Below the pieces are notes generated by a model. The model did not search any database. It had not been told where the DNA came from and was given only the letters and a program-made list of their open reading frames with translations. Positions 5,858 through 9,037 of a DNA stretch of 9,037 bases are shown piece after piece (position 1 is the stretch's first letter; every line of letters starts with the position of its first letter). Source of the stretch: a bacterium (GTDB taxonomy: Bacteria; Desulfobacterota_D; UBA1144); contig NZWF02000007.1 of NCBI GenBank assembly GCA_002701605.2, positions 11,107 through 20,143 on the forward strand, read 5' to 3'. A program made the translations under genes and the position numbers.

Positions 5858-7246
5858 AGATTGACCATCAATTTTATTAACAGCGGAAATATTTAAAAAA
5901 TCTAGAATTGTTGGAAATACATCAACTGTTCTTGCTATGGCTTTTGAAGTTATTTTCCTATTAGAGATTAACGGAACTTTCATGTGTTGAGCCATTAGTG
6001 AGCCATGTGAAGATTTATGCTCTGGGTACTCAAATTTATCTCTTAAATCCCAACCGTTAGATGCGCTTACTACAATATCTCCGCATCTATTTGAATTAAA
6101 TAACTGCAATATTTGTGTTAAAGAATCTGGATAAGTAGTATTAAAAGTTCTTTCCAAAATATCATTATATGTATAGTGCCCTTCAGGTAATGAATAATTA
6201 AAGGGGTCATTTTCTAATGGTTGATAATAAATGGAACTCTCTTGGTCTTTTACAATAGCCTTTCCATTTCTACTTATAATATTTACTCCTCCTTTTAAAT
6301 TCTTAGATAAAACTATGTCAATTGCATCATGAAGAAGCAAGCCATTAATTATATTATTATGGTCATTTTGGACATAAGGATGGCTCCATGAATCTCCATT
6401 TTTTAAATATATATGTGCCATTGAATTTCCTGAAACCATTACTGCAGCATCAAAATCTTTGTAAATCTTTTGATGAATCATAGGGTAATGAAACACACTT
6501 TTTCCTTTACTCTGGATAAAATTAACTAGATCAAAATGTTTAGATGTATTACTATGGCCATGATCGCTTGAAATCAATATTAATGTATCATCATAACTTT
6601 TATTTAATTTTAAATTAGCTATTAATTTACCTAATGAGGTATCAAATTCTTTATAAAGCTTAACAACTTCAGCTGAATCAGACCCAACAAGATGAGATTT
6701 AGAGTCAATTCCATAAAGACAACAAAAATGAAATATATTATTTCGTTTTAAACTTTTTTCTAATTTATTAAATGCTGCCTTATCTATAGATGAAGAGCCT
6801 GTAAAATGAGATGATAATTTATAAAAGATTTTAGAATATTTTGTAAGATCTCTATAAGCTTTCAAACCCCTAGTCATCTCATTAAAGATTGAAACAGAAT
6901 TTGGTATTAACTCAAAGATAGTCTTATATGCTTTCTTTAAATCTTGGTTAAAAAACTTACTTTCTAATCCAACATAACTTCTATGGCTTTCATAACCAAA
7001 CTTGTTTCGAGAGTAAGAGCTTTTATTAAACCATCTTATACCTGGAAGATTAACATGTCCTGGAAACCTTCCAATCAAAAATGGAGAATATGCGGGTCCA
7101 GTAGTTGATGGAAAAACAGAAGTGGCCTCTACATATGAACCATTCGATATCAAACCCTTAAGGTTTGGGAGCTCATCTTGGGTCAACAAAGTATTTAAAA
7201 TATCACAACGCGCTCCATCAAGAAGAAGAAAAATAACTTTTTTCAA
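5843..7246 (-). CDS. Alkaline phosphatase superfamily phosphodiesterase (type I phosphodiesterase/nucleotide pyrophosphatase family)
   Basis: A probable two-metal hydrolase of phosphodiesters or pyrophosphates; the substrate cannot be read from the sequence. The 467-aa protein has the full superfamily set: Asp10 (LLLDGAR), nucleophile Thr49 in VFPSTTGPAYS, Asp181 and His185 (YGIDSKSHLVG), Asp228 and His229 (SSDHGHS) and the late His414 (SSHGSL). No signal peptide or membrane segment precedes the first metal Asp, so it should be cytoplasmic, unlike secreted alkaline phosphatases. The start is a TTG, the only usual start codon between the upstream in-frame TAA (7250-7252) and Asp10. It follows the small gene by 18 bases and is probably the last gene of the bioA-bioF run. 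Its 3' end overlaps carD. Possible substrates include nucleotide diphospho compounds or glycerophosphodiesters, but this is a guess. Confidence 0.88.
   Translation of the reverse strand: MKKVIFLLLDGARCDILNTLLTQDELPNLKGLISNGSYVEATSVFPSTTGPAYSPFLIGRFPGHVNLPGIRWFNKSSYSRNKFGYESHRSYVGLESKFFNQDLKKAYKTIFELIPNSVSIFNEMTRGLKAYRDLTKYSKIFYKLSSHFTGSSSIDKAAFNKLEKSLKRNNIFHFCCLYGIDSKSHLVGSDSAEVVKLYKEFDTSLGKLIANLKLNKSYDDTLILISSDHGHSNTSKHFDLVNFIQSKGKSVFHYPMIHQKIYKDFDAAVMVSGNSMAHIYLKNGDSWSHPYVQNDHNNIINGLLLHDAIDIVLSKNLKGGVNIISRNGKAIVKDQESSIYYQPLENDPFNYSLPEGHYTYNDILERTFNTTYPDSLTQILQLFNSNRCGDIVVSASNGWDLRDKFEYPEHKSSHGSLMAQHMKVPLISNRKITSKAIARTVDVFPTILDFLNISAVNKIDGQSLNIY
5857..5875 (+). terminator. Weak hairpin with T-rich arm just after carD
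   Basis: Starting at the carD stop codon, AAGATTGA and TCAATTTT can pair around the loop CCA; one pair is G-U and only one is G-C. The T-rich descending arm resembles a minimal intrinsic terminator, but stability is low and the element lies inside the coding end of the convergent gene. Confidence 0.2.
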
Positions 7247-7264
7247 TTTTTATACCCAATAACA

Positions 7265-7570
7265 TTATCTATTTTGTTTTTTCCATTCCTCTTCTGATAT
7301 AATGAACCCTTCTTTATCTCGGTATATTTTTTTTTCAATTTTTGATTCATCGAGTTCATCATTCCATCTCTCATTCCTAAGCCACCTCTCTGGGTGAGGA
7401 ACATATTTTTCTTCATTAGTTAATAAATAAAGCCTATTGAACCTTTCTGCAAGTAATTCAGGGGTGAGATCTGTTTTAATCTTTAAATAAACTTCTTTTG
7501 CTTTTTTTTTATTTATTCTTCTACCCAGAAGAAGTTTCCAAAAAATTTCAAAGTTTTCTTCTTTACTCAT
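7265..7570 (-). CDS. Small orphan protein like the C-terminal domain of phage replication proteins
   Basis: A 101-aa, charged, soluble protein of unknown function. Residues 7-72 follow a pattern known from the C-termini of phage replication-initiation or helicase-loader-type proteins and of related bacterial hypothetical proteins. The pattern is FEIFW (7-11), a basic patch RRINKKKAKEVYLKI (17-31), then YVPHPERWLRNERWNDE (56-72), matching 'F-x2-FW ... PHPxtWLxxxRWxDE'. The N-terminal winged-helix DNA-binding region of the phage proteins is absent, and a charged tail (SKIEKKIYRDKEGFIISEEEW) follows. ATG 7570 is preferred over an in-frame TTG at 7609, because the conserved domain starts just after it. 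No strong ribosome-binding site is visible. It lies between bioF (62 bases upstream) and the phosphodiesterase (18 bases downstream), same strand, with base composition like its neighbours. The domain resemblance is from memory of the motif and has not been searched. Confidence 0.75.
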   Translation of the reverse strand: MSKEENFEIFWKLLLGRRINKKKAKEVYLKIKTDLTPELLAERFNRLYLLTNEEKYVPHPERWLRNERWNDELDESKIEKKIYRDKEGFIISEEEWKKQNR

Positions 7571-7632
7571 TACAACTTCACTTATGATATTTAAAATTTT
7601 ACCCTTCAAAAAATTATTTACTAATAGTCAAA

Positions 7633-8808
7633 CTAATTAAATTTCTTTATTTTTTTAAGAACTCTTTTTAATTTTTCCATGTGTTTTTGTGAATGATTAG
7701 CCATTAAGGTTATTCTAATCCGTGACAATCCTATAGGAACTGAAGGAGGCCTAACAGCAGGTATATAAATACCACTTTCTTTAATCATCTTTGAAAATTT
7801 CAAAGTTTTCAACTCGCTTCCAAATATTATAGGAATTATTGGTGTATCATTTTTGTAAAAATTAAATTTCTCTTTTACAAGAAACTCGGTTAGGTTCAAT
7901 ATGTTTTTTTGTAAATTTTTTCTAGGTCCATCAGAATTTTGTATAATATCAATAGCATCCATGGAAGCTTTTAGAGCAGGAGCAGGCAAAGAAGTGTCAA
8001 ATATAAATGTTCTCGCTTTATTCTTCAAGAAATCAATTAATTTTTTAGAACCTGCAATATATCCTCCAACTGATCCAACAGCTTTAGATAAGGTTCCCAT
8101 GCAAATATCTATTTTCTTTTCAACTCCAAACATTTCTGAAGCCCCACTTCCCTTTTTTCCTAATACACCTGTTGCATGAGCTTCATCAATCATTGTTATA
8201 CAATCATATTTTGCTGATAAAAAGACTATTTCATCTAAGGGGGCGATATCCCCATCCATACTAAAAACACTGTCCGTAAGAATCATTTTCCTAATATTCT
8301 TTCTAGAAACTAACTTTAATTTTTTTTCTAAATCTTTCATATCACAATGTTTATATATAACAATTTGTGCTTTTGATATTCTAGCTCCATCAATTAAAGA
8401 TGCATGATTTAGCTCATCACTGAAAATTATATCTTTTGAACCCATAATGGCAGAAATAGTTCCAATGTTGGCTAAATAGCCTGAACTAAAAACTAGAGAT
8501 GACTCAGTGTTTTTAAAATCAGCTATTATTTTTTCTAATTCATAATGTAAATTTGAAGTTCCTGTTACAAGCCTAGAGCCACCTGTTCCGGTTCCATACC
8601 TTTCAAGAATTTTTTTTGAAGAATTTATAACTTTTTTATTCATAGTTAGGCCAAGATAATTATTTGAAGCAAACTGAATAAATTTCTTTCCATCTATAAT
8701 TATTTCTGGACCCATACCAGAATCAATTTGTGTTAGTATTCTATGTTGATTTTTAGATTTTATGCCTTTTATCTGATCAGCAATCCAATTTTGAAAATTA
8801 TTAATCAT
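7633..8808 (-). CDS. bioF: 8-amino-7-oxononanoate synthase
   Basis: A PLP enzyme that condenses a pimeloyl thioester with L-alanine to KAPA, the first dedicated step of the biotin rings. The 391 aa match the family length. Visible are FASNNYLGL (about 46-54), the Gly-rich GTGTGGSRLVTGT, NHASLIDGARIS, the DEAHATGVLG aspartate motif, the Schiff-base Lys242 in TLSKAVGSVGGYIAG, and the C-terminal AVRPPSVPIGLSRIRITL. The last motif separates BioF from its relatives, 2-amino-3-ketobutyrate CoA ligase and 5-aminolevulinate synthase. The ATG overlaps the bioA stop by eight bases, and a purine-rich AGAGAAAG lies directly upstream, so the two genes are probably translated in a coupled way. It ends with TAG, and the next same-strand gene follows after a short gap. 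Confidence 0.96.
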   Translation of the reverse strand: MINNFQNWIADQIKGIKSKNQHRILTQIDSGMGPEIIIDGKKFIQFASNNYLGLTMNKKVINSSKKILERYGTGTGGSRLVTGTSNLHYELEKIIADFKNTESSLVFSSGYLANIGTISAIMGSKDIIFSDELNHASLIDGARISKAQIVIYKHCDMKDLEKKLKLVSRKNIRKMILTDSVFSMDGDIAPLDEIVFLSAKYDCITMIDEAHATGVLGKKGSGASEMFGVEKKIDICMGTLSKAVGSVGGYIAGSKKLIDFLKNKARTFIFDTSLPAPALKASMDAIDIIQNSDGPRKNLQKNILNLTEFLVKEKFNFYKNDTPIIPIIFGSELKTLKFSKMIKESGIYIPAVRPPSVPIGLSRIRITLMANHSQKHMEKLKRVLKKIKKFN

Positions 8809-9037
8809 CTTTCTCTGTTATTTCTTTAATTGATTTGTAAACTGTTCTGGTTAGTTTCTTTAATTCATCTGGCTTAATAGAAATTGGCGGCATTAAAACA
8901 ATAGTATCCCCAAGAGGCCTTATTAAGACACCATCTTTCATAGCATTTTCACAGACTTTTTTTCCAATTCTATCTCCAATTGAATAAGATACACCCTCAT
9001 CAACATTAAGCTTTAAATCTATACCGGCCATTAAGCC
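8801..9037 (-). CDS. bioA: Adenosylmethionine-8-amino-7-oxononanoate aminotransferase, C-terminal end only
   Basis: BioA transaminates KAPA to 7,8-diaminononanoate (DAPA), unusually using S-adenosylmethionine as amino donor. Only the last 78 codons are in the window. The frame is open to the right edge, and the ATG at 9031 is internal (GLMAGIDL, matching the family's 'GLMAGIEL'). GVLIRPLGDTIVLMPPISI (about bases 8871-8930) is the C-terminal signature of BioA and places it above other class III transaminases. The catalytic Lys and PLP-binding core lie outside the window. It overlaps bioF by eight bases, so product and substrate enzymes are adjacent. Confidence 0.9.
   Translation of the reverse strand, partial: GLMAGIDLKLNVDEGVSYSIGDRIGKKVCENAMKDGVLIRPLGDTIVLMPPISIKPDELKKLTRTVYKSIKEITEKDD

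Noticed and set aside
7571..7632. Promoter (TTGACT near 7620) for the small gene after bioF
   Set aside because: No -10 hexamer lies 16-18 bases downstream; the nearest A/T-rich matches are about 24 bases away.

Overview
The window is compact, very AT-rich bacterial DNA (about 30% G+C by eye). Genes abut or overlap, there is no non-coding stretch above about 65 bases, and no RNA gene, insertion sequence or CRISPR array is visible. A Shine-Dalgarno-type signal is clear at only some genes. The argD-argF adjacency, a CarD-family regulator and the streamlined layout fit an AT-rich, possibly marine free-living alphaproteobacterium. That placement is inference, not something the sequence proves.

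Layout. (1) Bases 1-1341, plus strand: most of uvrC, a nucleotide-excision-repair nuclease, cut by the left window edge. (2) Bases 1319-5270, minus strand, read right to left: a tyrosine (Xer-type) recombinase, then argB, argD and argF, three consecutive arginine-pathway enzymes in a tight operon. argF ends inside the convergent end of uvrC. (3) Bases 5271-5332: a short divergent control region with overlapping inverted repeats, between the recombinase and carD. (4) Bases 5333-5857, plus strand: carD, an RNA-polymerase-binding regulator that overlaps its convergent neighbour. (5) Bases 5843-9037, minus strand, read right to left: the end of bioA, complete bioF, a small orphan protein resembling the C-terminal domain of phage replication proteins, and a phosphodiesterase of the alkaline phosphatase superfamily.

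How the genes work together. ArgB phosphorylates N-acetylglutamate, ArgD transaminates the semialdehyde to N-acetylornithine, and ArgF carbamoylates ornithine to citrulline. ArgC, the acetyl-removing step, ArgG and ArgH are not in the window. BioF makes 8-amino-7-oxononanoate (KAPA) and BioA converts it to the diamino form (DAPA), so these two overlapping genes are consecutive biotin steps. The two genes after bioF have no known biotin role.

Most of the window is ordinary housekeeping. The items most worth a second look are the orphan 'PHPxxWLxxxRW' protein in the biotin operon, the palindromic carD/recombinase spacer, and two good sigma70-like promoters so close to their start codons that the transcripts should be leaderless or nearly so. 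I found no convincing evidence of a wholly new system.
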